Notes: a model not told the origin generated them from the sequence alone. Positions 50,746 through 60,567 are shown, counted from the stretch's first letter. The stretch: 64,000 bases of DNA from Paenibacillus pasadenensis DSM 19293 (GCF_000422485.1 NZ_KE383862.1:847-64846); one strand, 5' to 3'. Program-made: numbers and translations.

Positions 50746-52065
50746 TTAAGCCTCCGCCGCCTGCCGCCCGCGCAGCGCCAGCAGCACCAGCAGCAGCACG
50801 AGCAGCACCGCCCCCATGACCGCCGTCAGCTGCAGCAGCCGCTGCCAGCCGTGCAGGTCGAACAGCCAGCCGCCCAGCTTGGGGAAGATCGCGCCGCCGA
50901 GGCCGCCGCAGGCGACGAGCAGGCTCGTCGTGCGGTCGGTCATGCCCGGCAGCCGCTCGTTGACGTAGATGAGCGCGACCGCGAAGATGCCGGCCATGCA
51001 GAAGCCGGCCAGAGCGACGAGCACGAGCGTCCAGGTGAGCGTGCCCGCAGTCGCCAGCAGCACGAGCGCGGCCAGCGTCGAGGCGACGGAGCCGAGCAGA
51101 TAGACGCGATAGCCCGCCGCTCGCGTGGCGAAGCCGATCAGCAGCCGTCCGGCGACCATCGTCGCCCAGAACAGGCTGAGCACGGCGGAGGCTTCCGCCT
51201 CGCCGATGCCCGACCCCTTCGTCATGATGGACGGCAAATAGTTGGCGAACACCATCTCGAGCCCGACATACAGGAAAAAGAACGCCATGCCGACCGCGAG
51301 CAGCGGCCACGAGCCGCGGCCGTAGCCGAGCCAGCCGCGGCCGCTGGCGGGCGCTTCTGCCTTGGCGGCCGCCAGCGCGCCGCCAGCCGGCACGGCCGCC
51401 GGCCCGTCCAGGCCGGGAGCGACGATCGGCTCGTCCGCCTCGCGCGCGGCCGCGGCAGGCCCGTCCGCAGGCGCAGCCGCTGCCGGCTTCGCCGTCCGCG
51501 GCGTATGGGCGACCGCTTCGTCGGCCGGGCCGAACGACAGCGTCATCCAGAGCAGCATCGAGATGCCGGCGAGCGCGGTCAGCACCGGGAAGCTCATCAT
51601 CCAGATGCCGTCCCGGATGAGCAGCGCCGCCAGGCCCGGCATGGCGAGCGCGCCGGCGCCGAAGGCGACCTCCAGCCAGCCCATGACCGAGGCCTTGCCC
51701 CGGGCGAATACGTCCATGATGAGCGCGCCGACGACCGCCTCGGTCATGCCGAAGCCGAAGCCGGCGACCGGCGCGGCGACGAGGATGACGTCCCACGGCG
51801 GCAGCATGCTGTAGATCGCCTCGGCCGCCGTGAGGAAGCCGAGCGCCAGCACGAGGCCGCTTCGGCGCCCGATCCGGGACGTGATGGCGGGAGCGGCGAG
51901 CACGCCCAGCAAAAAGCCGAGGAATTGATTCGTAATCCATTGGCCGGCCGCGCCGTAGCTGAGGTCATAGTTGGCCATGACCGGCTCCAGCAGCGCCCCT
52001 GCGACCACATGGGCCAGGCCGATGACGAAATAGGAGAGACAACCGAGCAGAATCAGTTTGCGCAT
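50746..52065 (-). CDS. Major facilitator superfamily transporter
   Basis: A 439-residue MFS protein with 12 predicted membrane helices. Between helices 6 and 7 (about residues 185-250) is an unusually long Ala/Pro-rich cytosolic loop. MFS-type loop motifs are at RIGRRSGLVLALGF and RLLIGFATRAAGYR. The layout is that of sugar or drug permeases; substrate unknown. GAAGGAG lies 6 bases before the ATG. It precedes the sulfurtransferase in the same direction by about 75 bases. Confidence 0.87.
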   Translation of the reverse strand: MRKLILLGCLSYFVIGLAHVVAGALLEPVMANYDLSYGAAGQWITNQFLGFLLGVLAAPAITSRIGRRSGLVLALGFLTAAEAIYSMLPPWDVILVAAPVAGFGFGMTEAVVGALIMDVFARGKASVMGWLEVAFGAGALAMPGLAALLIRDGIWMMSFPVLTALAGISMLLWMTLSFGPADEAVAHTPRTAKPAAAAPADGPAAAAREADEPIVAPGLDGPAAVPAGGALAAAKAEAPASGRGWLGYGRGSWPLLAVGMAFFFLYVGLEMVFANYLPSIMTKGSGIGEAEASAVLSLFWATMVAGRLLIGFATRAAGYRVYLLGSVASTLAALVLLATAGTLTWTLVLVALAGFCMAGIFAVALIYVNERLPGMTDRTTSLLVACGGLGGAIFPKLGGWLFDLHGWQRLLQLTAVMGAVLLVLLLVLLALRGRQAAEA

Positions 52066-52215
52066 CGCGGCTCCTTCGATGGATTCGTTGAAGTAGGATG
52101 ATTCCAGTGCTTCCTATTTTACCATGACCCGGAACCGGAATGGTATAATGGCCCTGTCCGAAGATGGCTATTATGCGAACAAGCGACAGGCGCAAGGCGC
52201 CGGAGAGGAGCCCTC

Positions 52216-52722
52216 ATGACCATCGATCCGTTCGATCCCGCCGCCGCGTGGCAGGTCGTCCCCATGACCGAGGCCCATGCCGAGGAGGTATGCCGCTGGC
52301 GCTTCGAGCCGCCGTACGACGTGTACAACAACGATCCATGGGACACGCTGAAGAAGCTCGAGATCGAGTTCGGCGATCCCAAGCTTCGCGAGGAGCAGTA
52401 TGCGGCCGTCATCGATCCGGACGACGGCGAGCTGATGGGCTACGCCCAGTTTTTCCCGATCGTCGGCGTCACCCGTCTCGGTCTGGCGCTGCGGCCGGAC
52501 CTGTGCGGCGACGGCATCGGCCCGTCGTTTGTCCGGCTGCTCGTGCGGGAGGCGCGCCGCCGCAAGCCCGAGGACGAGATCGACCTCGAGGTGCTGCTGT
52601 GGAACGTGCGCGCCCGCCGCGCTTACGAGAAGGCCGGCTTCCGCGTGACCGACCAGTACGAGCGGGGCACGCCGGACGGGCCGAAGCCCTTTTACTGCAT
52701 GACGTACAAAAAAGGCCGCTGA
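52216..52722 (+). CDS. GNAT family N-acetyltransferase
   Basis: A 168-residue acetyltransferase. The acetyl-CoA binding region is degenerate (LRPDLCGDGIGPSFVRLLVR in place of Q/RxxGxG/A), followed by the typical LEVLLWNVRARRAYEKAGF. Residues 20-60 resemble RimJ/Aac(6')-type members (EEVCRWRFEPPYDVYN). Target unknown. AGGAG lies 7 bases before the ATG. Confidence 0.87.
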   Translation: MTIDPFDPAAAWQVVPMTEAHAEEVCRWRFEPPYDVYNNDPWDTLKKLEIEFGDPKLREEQYAAVIDPDDGELMGYAQFFPIVGVTRLGLALRPDLCGDGIGPSFVRLLVREARRRKPEDEIDLEVLLWNVRARRAYEKAGFRVTDQYERGTPDGPKPFYCMTYKKGR

Positions 52723-52746
52723 GCTCGCGGGAGCAGCGGCCTTTCG
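52710..52746 (+). terminator. Rho-independent terminator of the GNAT gene
   Basis: AAAGGCCGCTG pairs with CAGCGGCCTTT, overlapping the last codons of the GNAT gene; the following tract is short. Confidence 0.7.
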
Positions 52747-52772
52747 CTTCCGGCGGCGCCGGCTCTATCGCG

Positions 52773-53066
52773 TCAGATGAGGCGGACGATGCGGGCTTCC
52801 TTGCCGTCGACCATCACTTCGATGACGTGGAACTTCGGCTTGTAGGCGACGACGCCCCCGCCGACATGCAGCACCGGCTCCTCGCCGAGGCCGTAGAACA
52901 CGTCGTCCGCCAGCGCCTCCATCACTTCCCGCTTTTCCTGGTCGCCGAGCTCGCCCCACTCTTCTCCCGTCATCTCGAAAAACGAGTACGAGTCGCGAAT
53001 CGCGCTCACCGCCTCGGTCAGATCATCCAAAATATCCTTGTATTCCCTCGCATGCCTGACGCCCAT
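52773..53066 (-). CDS. Conserved hypothetical protein
   Basis: A 97-residue soluble protein: an N-terminal helix pair (EYKDILDDLTEAVSAIRDSY, ELGDQEKREVMEALADDVFY) and a C-terminal beta section (FHVIEVMVDGKEARIVRLI). I do not recognise the family. GGAAGGG precedes the ATG. Stands alone, convergent with the GNAT gene and divergent from motAB. Confidence 0.65.
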   Translation of the reverse strand: MGVRHAREYKDILDDLTEAVSAIRDSYSFFEMTGEEWGELGDQEKREVMEALADDVFYGLGEEPVLHVGGGVVAYKPKFHVIEVMVDGKEARIVRLI

Positions 53067-53170
53067 CCGTCATCCCTTCCTTCCTTTTCCTTCCGCAGCT
53101 TCATGGCTCTATTGTACACGGTTATGCCATCTTCTAACGCAATGTGACTATGGTTCTGCAAAAATTTCTC

Positions 53171-53198
53171 TAATCTCCCCTCAAGGGGGAGTCGATAT
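53171..53198 (+). promoter_or_regulatory. SigD-type promoter of motAB
   Basis: TAAT (53171-53174) and GTCGATAT (53191-53198) are 16 bases apart, close to the SigD consensus TAAA-N15-GCCGATAT. It lies 80 bases before motA, fitting late motility gene control. Confidence 0.7.
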
Positions 53199-53278
53199 AT
53201 AGGAGAAACGGGACGAAGCAGCGAGAGGGCCTGCCGGCCTGCCGCTCTCCCTCATCTTCAGATTGGACGGGGTGCATT

Positions 53279-54082
53279 ATGGAAAAGTCAACTTTCATCG
53301 GTATCGTACTCGGCCTTGCCGCCGTTCTCGTCGGCATGGTGCTCAAGGGAGCGCCGCTCCATAACCTGGCGAATCCGGCCGCCTTCATGATCATCATCGT
53401 CGGCACGTTCGCCTCCCTGTTCATCGGCTTCCCGATGAACGAGATCGCCAAATTTCCGACGCTGCTCAAGCTGACGTTCATCAACCCGAAGCTGGTCAGC
53501 CGCCAGGACCTCATCACGATGTTCGCGGATTGGGCAAGCATCACGCGCCGCGAAGGCTTGCTCGCCCTGGAGGCGAAGGTCGAGGAGATCGAGGATCCGT
53601 TCCTGAAGAACGGCATGCGCATGGTCATCGACGGCAACGATCAGGACTTCGTCCGCGACGTGCTGCTCGAGGACATCAGCGCGATGGAGGAGCGCCACAA
53701 GGCCGGCGCCCTGCTGTTCACGCAGGCCGGCACCTACGCGCCGACGCTCGGCGTGCTCGGGGCCGTCGTCGGCCTGATCGCCGCCCTGTCGGACATGAGC
53801 GACATGAACAAGCTCGCGCATGCGATCGCAGGCGCCTTCATCGCGACGCTGCTCGGCATTTTCACCGGCTATGTGCTCTGGCATCCGATCGCCAACAAGC
53901 TCAAGCGCATCTCCAAGCGCGAATCGCAGGTCAAGCTGATGATGGTCGAAGGCCTGCTCTCGATCCAGTCCGGCGTCTCCACGATCGCCATCAACCAAAA
54001 GCTGTCCGTCTACCTCTCGCCTAAAGAGCGCCTCCAAATGCAGGAATCGAAAGAAGGGAAGCTGATTGAGCAAGAAGCATAA
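53279..54082 (+). CDS. motA: Flagellar motor stator protein MotA
   Basis: A 267-residue inner-membrane stator subunit with four membrane helices (STFIGIVLGLAAVLVGMVL, AAFMIIIVGTFASLFIGFP, APTLGVLGAVVGLIAALSDM, LAHAIAGAFIATLLGIFTGY). The cytoplasmic loop contains the charged segment FADWASITRREGLLALEAKV that contacts the rotor. It forms the ion-conducting stator with MotB, encoded by the overlapping next gene. The ribosome binding site is weak (GGGGTG). Confidence 0.95.
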   Translation: MEKSTFIGIVLGLAAVLVGMVLKGAPLHNLANPAAFMIIIVGTFASLFIGFPMNEIAKFPTLLKLTFINPKLVSRQDLITMFADWASITRREGLLALEAKVEEIEDPFLKNGMRMVIDGNDQDFVRDVLLEDISAMEERHKAGALLFTQAGTYAPTLGVLGAVVGLIAALSDMSDMNKLAHAIAGAFIATLLGIFTGYVLWHPIANKLKRISKRESQVKLMMVEGLLSIQSGVSTIAINQKLSVYLSPKERLQMQESKEGKLIEQEA

Positions 54083-54917
54083 GCACGAGGAGCACGAAGA
54101 GCATGTGGACGAATCCTGGCTCATCCCTTACGCCGACCTGCTGACGCTGCTGCTGGCGCTGTTCATCGTCCTGTACGCCTCCAGCAGCGTCGACGCCAAG
54201 AAGTTCGAGGAGATGAGCCGCGCGTTCAACATCGCTCTGAGCGGCGGCAACGGCGTGCTCGAGAGCTACAAGTCGATCGACAAGGAGGGCATGGTCGCCG
54301 ACGAGAAGACCAAGGAGCAGAGCTCCAAGGACGCGCAGTCGGAGAGCACGACGACCTCCCAGCAAGTGAATGCCGCGAACCTGGACAAAGCGATGCAGGA
54401 GCTCATGCGCCAGGAGCAGGAGGATCTCGAGAAGCTGAAGAAGCAGGTCGACCAGTACATCGAGGACAAGGGCCTGACGACCTCGCTCGAGACGAAGCTC
54501 AACCAGTCCCGTCTCATGATCACGATCAGCGACAAAGCCCTGTTCCCGTCCGGCAGCGCCACGATCAAGCCGGAGGCCGAGCAGCTCGGCACGTACATCT
54601 CCGGCATCCTGCAGAAGTATCCGAACTACGAGGTGATGGTGTCGGGCCATACGGACAATCAGCCGATCTCCAACGCCCAGTTCCGCTCCAACTGGGATCT
54701 GAGCACGATGCGCGCCGTCCGCTTCATGGACGTGCTGCTGCATAACGACAAGCTCGATCCGAAGCGCTTCAGCGCGGTCGGCAACGGCGAGTACGAGCCG
54801 GTCGCGAGCAACGACACTGCCGCCGGACGGGCCAAAAACCGCCGCGTCGAGGTGTCGATCATCCGCAACTACGGCCAGCCTTCGGCCGCGCAGATGATTT
54901 CCGCCGGCTTCAAATGA
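54066..54917 (+). CDS. motB: Flagellar motor stator protein MotB
   Basis: A 283-residue stator subunit. A His/Glu/Lys-rich cytosolic tail precedes one membrane helix (residues 18-42), which has the ion-binding Asp24 in PYADLLTLLLALF. An acidic linker leads to the OmpA-like peptidoglycan-binding domain (about 150-275; VSGHTDNQPI, NRRVEVSI). The start is TTG with AAGGGA upstream, overlapping motA by 17 bases. Whether protons or sodium drive it cannot be settled here. Confidence 0.95.
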   Translation: MSKKHKHEEHEEHVDESWLIPYADLLTLLLALFIVLYASSSVDAKKFEEMSRAFNIALSGGNGVLESYKSIDKEGMVADEKTKEQSSKDAQSESTTTSQQVNAANLDKAMQELMRQEQEDLEKLKKQVDQYIEDKGLTTSLETKLNQSRLMITISDKALFPSGSATIKPEAEQLGTYISGILQKYPNYEVMVSGHTDNQPISNAQFRSNWDLSTMRAVRFMDVLLHNDKLDPKRFSAVGNGEYEPVASNDTAAGRAKNRRVEVSIIRNYGQPSAAQMISAGFK

Positions 54918-54930
54918 TCGGCTCGGCAAA

Positions 54931-54976
54931 AAGCCCCGCTTTTCCTGTCGCACAGGGAAAGCGGGGCTTTTTTTGA
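54931..54976 (+). terminator. Rho-independent terminator of motAB
   Basis: AAAGCCCCGCTTTTCCTGT pairs with ACAGGGAAAGCGGGGCTTT and is followed by seven T. Confidence 0.93.
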
Positions 54977-55075
54977 TGCTCTCTTCTCGCGCGTCTTCAC
55001 GATCGGCGCGGGGAGAACGGCCGGCCGCGCGACCGGTCCGCGACCGGTCCGCGAACGCCGCGGCCAGCTAGCCGG

Positions 55076-55801
55076 TTACGTGCCGGGACGCCCGGCAGGC
55101 GGCGACGGCTCGTAGCTCAGCTCCGAGAACAGCTCCTGCAGCTCCTCGCGGGTCAGGTCGCGCCATTTGCCGGACGGCAGGCTGCCGAGCGTGATGTTCA
55201 TGATGCGCACGCGCTGCAGCCGGCGCACCCGGTAGCCGAAGGCGCTGCACATGCGCCGGATCTGCCGGTTCTTGCCTTCGGTGAGCACGATGCGGAACAC
55301 CCGCTCGCTGACGCGCGTCACTTGGCAGGGCAGCGTCATGCCGCCAAGGATGCGCACGCCCTCGCTCATTCCTTTGAGGAAGGACGGCGTCACCGGCCGG
55401 TCGATCGTGACGATATATTCCTTTTCATGCTTGCCTTCCGCCCGGAGGACGCGGTTGACGATGTCGCCGTCGTTGGTCATGAGGATGAGGCCCTCGGAGT
55501 CCTTGTCCAGCCGTCCAATCGGAAAGATCCGCTCCTGATGCCCGACGAAGTCGACGATGTTGCCCTCGACATGCAGCTCCGTCGTCGACGTGATGCCGAC
55601 CGGCTTGTGCAGGGCGATGTACACATGGCGGCTGTGCGTCGACAGCAGCTCGCCCTTTACCCGCACCTCGTCGCCCGCCTCCACCTGGCTGCCGAGCAGC
55701 GCCGTCTCGCCGTTGATCGTGACCTCTCCGCCGCTGACCAGCTTGTCCGCCTCCCGGCGGGAGCAGTAGCCGGTCTCGCTAATCCACTTGTTGATACGCA
55801 C
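55076..55801 (-). CDS. Pseudouridine synthase, RluF/RluB family
   Basis: A 241-residue enzyme with an N-terminal S4 RNA-binding domain (residues 1-50, INKWISETGYCSRREADKLV) and a RsuA/RluF catalytic domain. The catalytic Asp is in IGRLDKDSEGLILMTND (about residue 99). ALHKPVGITSTTE and LTEGKNRQIRRMCSAFGYRV are family blocks and point to an RluF-like 23S rRNA enzyme. The start is GTG with GGGGTG 8 bases upstream. Confidence 0.92.
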   Translation of the reverse strand: MRINKWISETGYCSRREADKLVSGGEVTINGETALLGSQVEAGDEVRVKGELLSTHSRHVYIALHKPVGITSTTELHVEGNIVDFVGHQERIFPIGRLDKDSEGLILMTNDGDIVNRVLRAEGKHEKEYIVTIDRPVTPSFLKGMSEGVRILGGMTLPCQVTRVSERVFRIVLTEGKNRQIRRMCSAFGYRVRRLQRVRIMNITLGSLPSGKWRDLTREELQELFSELSYEPSPPAGRPGT

Positions 55802-55875
55802 CTTGCAGACACCCCGTCTTCTACGCGGTCCGGCATCGCCGGCGCCGCTGCTGATGGCTTGATTGTACCATATTT

Positions 55876-57690
55876 CTACTCCGCTTCACCCTGGTAAGCC
55901 GGCAAAAGCACCGTCACCGACGTGCCCTCGCCAAGCTTGCTCGCGATCCGCATGCTTCCCTTATGCGATTGGATGATCCGCTGGCTGACCATGATGCCGA
56001 GGCCGGTTCCCGTCTCCTTGGCGGTGAAGAACGGATCGCCGATGCGGGGAATGATGTCCTCGGGTATGCCGACGCCTTCATCGGTGATGCAGATCGCGAC
56101 CTCCCCTTCATGGGGATGGTCGATGTCGAACGTGACGTTGCCGCCGGCCGGCATCGCTTCGATCGCATTTTTGATGATGTTGATGAACACCTGCTTGAGC
56201 TGGTTCTCCTCGCAGGAGACGAGGCATGGCTCGCGGGTGAAGCGGGTGTGGAAGACGGCATTTTTGAGATGGCCCTCGCTGTCGAGCAGCGAGATGACGT
56301 CGCCGAGCACGTAGCGCACGTCCTTCACCTGGAACCGCGCCGCCTGCGGCTTGGCCAGGATGAGGAATTCGCCGACGATCAGGTTGATTCGGTCGAGCTC
56401 CGCCAGCATGATGTCGTTATGGCGCAGGCTCAGCTTGCCCGTCTCCTGCTGCAGCTGGAGGAAGCCGCGCAGCGTCGTGAGCGGATTGCGGATCTCATGC
56501 GCCACGCCGGCCGCGAGCTGGCCTACCGTCGTCAGCTTTTCCGAGCGGAGCAGCAGCTCCTCCATCTGCGAGCGGGAGGAGATGTCGCGCACGACGCTCA
56601 CAAAGCCCCATGCCTCGCCCTGCGCGTCCCGCAGCGCGTTCAGCGAGCAGCTGACGCGGATATACGTGCCGCAGCGATGCCTCCACTCCTCCTCCGCGGG
56701 AGGCAGCAGCTCTCCGCTCACGAGCCGGGCGAGCTCCGCCTCCTCGTAGACGCTGTGCTGCGGATGCACGAGCTCGCGGATGTCCTTGCACAGCGCCTCC
56801 TCCTCCGTGTAGCCGAACATCTGGCAGAAGGCGCGGTTCACCTTGAGCAGGCGGAAGTCCAGGCCGATGATGACGATCGAATCGGCCGTATTCTGGATGA
56901 TCGACTCCAGCTGATCCTTGATCCGCTCGTTCTCTTCGGAAGCCGCCCGCAGCTCCCCGGTATGGCGGAGCAGGTTATGGGACATGACCTTGACGCGCTG
57001 CGCGAGCTGCGACAGCTCGTCCCGTCCCTCCGCCTCGAGCGGCGTATCGAAGCGGCCTTCGGCCACGTCGCCGACCTTGCGCACGATCGCGCGCAGCGGA
57101 CGGAGCACGGAACGGATGATGAGCCAAATGAGGCCCATCAGCACGAGGAATATGCCGGCGGCGCCGATCAGCTCGTTGCGGGCATGGATTCCGGACAGAT
57201 GGTCGATATCGATGCGCTCCACGGCGAGGCTGATCCGGTAGGGGACGCCGTCCAGCGCGAACGGATAGCTGGTGCGCATGATATCCGTGTCCGGCACCTC
57301 GGCTTGCGCCATCGCCTGCGCGCTCTCGCGAAGCAAGCGCTTGCCCGTCTCGTCGTCAAAATAGCCGCTGGTCCCTTCGACCAGCAGCGGAGCGCCGCCG
57401 TCCTCCATGCGCCAGATGCCGATTTCGAGAATTTGCGGCTCGTATTGGACGATGAGCGGCAGCAGCTCTTCGGGCGTCCTGCCCGGGCTGGCCGAAGCGC
57501 CTTCCGACCGATAGGTCGAAAAGAGCTTCACGGTCTGATCCGCAACGCTTTTCGTGAAGCGCTCGTATTGGCGCGCCAGCTCCTTGCGGATCAGCACGTC
57601 GCTGAAAGCGAGATGAAACAGAAGCATGAGGCCGACCAGCAACGAAATGAACAGGGACAGCTTCGTTTTCAACGTCACCGCCGGATACAC
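55876..57690 (-). CDS. Membrane sensor histidine kinase with HAMP and PAS domains
   Basis: A 604-residue kinase. TM1 is about residues 11-31, an extracytoplasmic sensor covers 32-170, and TM2 covers about 173-193, followed by HAMP (194-250). A PAS domain spans about 265-380 (ADSIVIIGLDFRLLKVNRAF), the HisKA H-box is AAGVAHEIRNPLTTLRGFLQ, and the ATPase has NAIEAMPAGG and DEGVGIPEDII. It closely resembles sporulation kinases of the KinB/KinC type, with no response regulator beside it, so it may feed the Spo0 phosphorelay (inference). The start is GTG with AAAGG close upstream; start choice is uncertain. Confidence 0.88.
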   Translation of the reverse strand: MYPAVTLKTKLSLFISLLVGLMLLFHLAFSDVLIRKELARQYERFTKSVADQTVKLFSTYRSEGASASPGRTPEELLPLIVQYEPQILEIGIWRMEDGGAPLLVEGTSGYFDDETGKRLLRESAQAMAQAEVPDTDIMRTSYPFALDGVPYRISLAVERIDIDHLSGIHARNELIGAAGIFLVLMGLIWLIIRSVLRPLRAIVRKVGDVAEGRFDTPLEAEGRDELSQLAQRVKVMSHNLLRHTGELRAASEENERIKDQLESIIQNTADSIVIIGLDFRLLKVNRAFCQMFGYTEEEALCKDIRELVHPQHSVYEEAELARLVSGELLPPAEEEWRHRCGTYIRVSCSLNALRDAQGEAWGFVSVVRDISSRSQMEELLLRSEKLTTVGQLAAGVAHEIRNPLTTLRGFLQLQQETGKLSLRHNDIMLAELDRINLIVGEFLILAKPQAARFQVKDVRYVLGDVISLLDSEGHLKNAVFHTRFTREPCLVSCEENQLKQVFINIIKNAIEAMPAGGNVTFDIDHPHEGEVAICITDEGVGIPEDIIPRIGDPFFTAKETGTGLGIMVSQRIIQSHKGSMRIASKLGEGTSVTVLLPAYQGEAE

Positions 57691-57808
57691 ATCCTTTGTC
57701 GTCCGCGTCTCTTTCGATCATACCATAATTATCGAACCGCCCGATATTCGCCGACAGAAGCAAAAGACTCAAAAGCTAGCGGGACTCCAAACGGCCCTTC
57801 CATCCCCA

Positions 57809-58648
<840 letters not shown>

Positions 58649-58654
58649 GCGCAA

Positions 58655-58722
58655 CAAAGGCCTCTGCCGATCCGAGCGACGGAATCCCACCTTCGCTCTC
58701 CCCGGTCAGAGGCCTTTTTTCA
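58655..58722. terminator. Terminator between tadA and the Spo0E-like gene
   Basis: AAAGGCCTCTG (58655 region) and CAGAGGCCTTT pair across about 40 bases and are followed by TTTTTT on the plus strand. The 3-prime arm overlaps the last codons of the convergent Spo0E-like gene. Confidence 0.65.
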
Positions 58723-58897
58723 TCTGCTTTTCCAGTCTCTGCTCACGTTGACGCTGCTGGAGTTCCACGATCAAGCCATCCGCTTCCTCGCTGATCGCGA
58801 GCACCACCGGATCCGTCAGGCTTCCTTTCGCCTCGGCCGCCTCGTACAGCTTCTTCCTCAGATCCTGCAAGCGCTCCAGCATTTCCTTTTTTTCCAT
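58706..58897 (-). CDS. Spo0E-like aspartyl-phosphate phosphatase
   Basis: A 63-residue two-helix protein with the Spo0E layout: an N-terminal helix EMLERLQDLRKKLYEAAEAK, a short turn, and VVLAISEEADGLIVELQQ, where SEEAD stands at the SQELD catalytic motif. Spo0E proteins dephosphorylate Spo0A-P and delay sporulation. The ATG at 58897 follows directly on an in-frame TTG; no strong ribosome binding site is visible (GGAG about 16 bases upstream). Confidence 0.75.
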   Translation of the reverse strand: MEKKEMLERLQDLRKKLYEAAEAKGSLTDPVVLAISEEADGLIVELQQRQREQRLEKQMKKGL

Positions 58898-58950
58898 CAA
58901 TGGCCCAGCTACGCTCCTCGCCTCGGGTCGCCCCTCGTCATGTAGCTCTT

Positions 58951-59029
58951 ATTATACCCCGTATGGCGGAAGCTTGTTTGTAGGAACTTGTCGACGGTTT
59001 CCAAGAAAATGAGCGAAATAATCGACAAT
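58951..59029 (-). promoter_or_regulatory. Promoter of the Spo0E-like gene with Spo0A-box-like sites
   Basis: On the minus strand a perfect TATAAT (58951-58956) lies about 55 bases before the gene. Two TTGTCGA cores, CTTGTCGAC (58987-58995, plus strand) and ATTGTCGAT (59021-59029, minus strand), match the 0A box at 7 of 9 positions each. Confidence 0.4.
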
Positions 59030-59071
59030 GGCAGAGGGATTTTCGATCTATTTACCTAATTTATAGGACTT

Positions 59072-60178
59072 TTATCCCACAACTCTCGGGACCACGATGA
59101 TCAGAACAATCAGTGCAAGGAGGAACAGCCAAGCAAGCGGATGGGCCCAGTTGAGCGTGAATCCGATGCCGGACCGCTTCTCCACGAACACGGACGCGTC
59201 GTTCCGATTCCAGTAAAAGGCGCCGAGCTTCCAGTTGGCGTCCTCGCCGGGAACCGGTGCATCCCGGCGGCCGCGGCCGAGCCGCATCATGCCGAATGCC
59301 GAACCGCCGGCGAGCAGCAGCGGCACGAGGCCGATCGCGCCGATCCAGACGCCATCCTGCCCTCCGCTGCCGTACAGCATGAACGCTTGGGTAGCGCCCA
59401 TGAAGACGAGGATGCCGAGGCCGAGCAGCAGCATGAGCATCGACATGCCGCGGCGGTAGCGGACCTGCTGGTCGCGGTGCTCTTGCGGCGCCCCCGGGGC
59501 GAGCCTGAGCCGCGCCGCGCCGATCGTATAGTTCGCGAACAGGAACGCCGCCAGCACGGTGAGCTGCGCGAGATTCAGTCCGAACACCGCCCCCGGAGAC
59601 TTCGGCTCGATCCGGTCCGGCAAGCCCTGAGCGTTGTAGTGCAGAATGACGGGATCGACGATCCGGTCGTAAAAGAGCGCCGCCGCTCCGGCGGAGATGG
59701 CGATGACGAGCAGATGCGGCAGGAACCAAAGCAGCGGATACGCAAGCCGCTGCCGGCTGCGGATCGTCAGGTCGGCCGCCCCCCGGCTCTCCTCCTCCTC
59801 CGCCCAGCCCCGCTCCTCCTTGAGCCGCGTCGTCCTGCCGTGGCTGAGCACGAACCAGCCTCCGGCCGCCGCGAGCTGCAGCAGCAGGGCGGCTACCGGC
59901 AGCGCGCTCGTCCAGACGCTCAATTCCTCCTCGGACCCGCCGCCGTTCAGCACGGCGAGGGCGGCCGCGATGGCAGCGATGAGCGCCGACAGGCCGAAGA
60001 CGCCGGAGCGGTAGCTGCGTTTCAAGCGAAGCACCTCGGGATCGCTTTCTCGGCCGGCCGGCAGCGCCACGCCGAACAGGATGTTGCTCGGCGCCAGCGA
60101 CGGCTGCAGCAGCGTAGCGCCCGTCGTGAGGGCATAAGTCCCCCCCAGCACGAGCCATGCGGCGAGTTCATTCGTCAT
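59072..60178 (-). CDS. DUF1648/DUF5808-type membrane protein
   Basis: A 368-residue multi-pass protein with about eight membrane helices. The central part is the DUF1648 region (IVDPVILHYNAQGLPDRIEP), and the C-terminal WKLGAFYWNRNDASVFVEKR matches DUF5808. In Bacillales such proteins usually sit with a YtrA-type GntR repressor, as here: the start ATG overlaps the GntR stop (ATGA). GAGAGG is about 8 bases upstream. Possible role in cell-envelope stress response; not established. Confidence 0.85.
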   Translation of the reverse strand: MTNELAAWLVLGGTYALTTGATLLQPSLAPSNILFGVALPAGRESDPEVLRLKRSYRSGVFGLSALIAAIAAALAVLNGGGSEEELSVWTSALPVAALLLQLAAAGGWFVLSHGRTTRLKEERGWAEEEESRGAADLTIRSRQRLAYPLLWFLPHLLVIAISAGAAALFYDRIVDPVILHYNAQGLPDRIEPKSPGAVFGLNLAQLTVLAAFLFANYTIGAARLRLAPGAPQEHRDQQVRYRRGMSMLMLLLGLGILVFMGATQAFMLYGSGGQDGVWIGAIGLVPLLLAGGSAFGMMRLGRGRRDAPVPGEDANWKLGAFYWNRNDASVFVEKRSGIGFTLNWAHPLAWLFLLALIVLIIVVPRVVG

Positions 60179-60567
60179 GATGGATCCTCTCCTTTCAAGC
60201 TGCGGTACGCCGAGCGGCATTGCTCGACGAATTCCTCCTCCTCCATGCTGCGGCAGACCGACTCGGCGGCCAAGGAGCGCAGCTGCCGGCTCATCATGGC
60301 CCGGAATTCCGGCGTCGCCGGCACGGAACCGAGCGGCTGCACGACTGCGCCCTTCTGGCGATGGATCTGCACGTAGCCTTCCTGCTTGAGCCGCTGGTAC
60401 GTCTTGTTGACCGTATGCAGATTGATGCTCAGGTCACCGGCGAGGCTGCGCACGGACGGCAGGCTGTCGCCTGAAGTCAGAGAGCCGTCCGCGATGCCCC
60501 GTACGATCTCGTCGTACAGCTGGCTATACAGCGGCAGCTCGGACTCGTAGTCGAGCGTGACGATCAT
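60175..60567 (-). CDS. GntR family regulator, YtrA subfamily
   Basis: A 130-residue repressor with the GntR winged helix at residues 10-78 (LPLYSQLYDEIVRGIADGSL, GDSLPSVRSLAGDLSINLHT, VNKTYQRLKQEGYV) and a short C-terminal dimerisation tail, typical of YtrA. It probably represses its own operon with the DUF1648 membrane protein. GAGGGGTG precedes the ATG. Confidence 0.9.
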   Translation of the reverse strand: MIVTLDYESELPLYSQLYDEIVRGIADGSLTSGDSLPSVRSLAGDLSINLHTVNKTYQRLKQEGYVQIHRQKGAVVQPLGSVPATPEFRAMMSRQLRSLAAESVCRSMEEEEFVEQCRSAYRSLKGEDPS

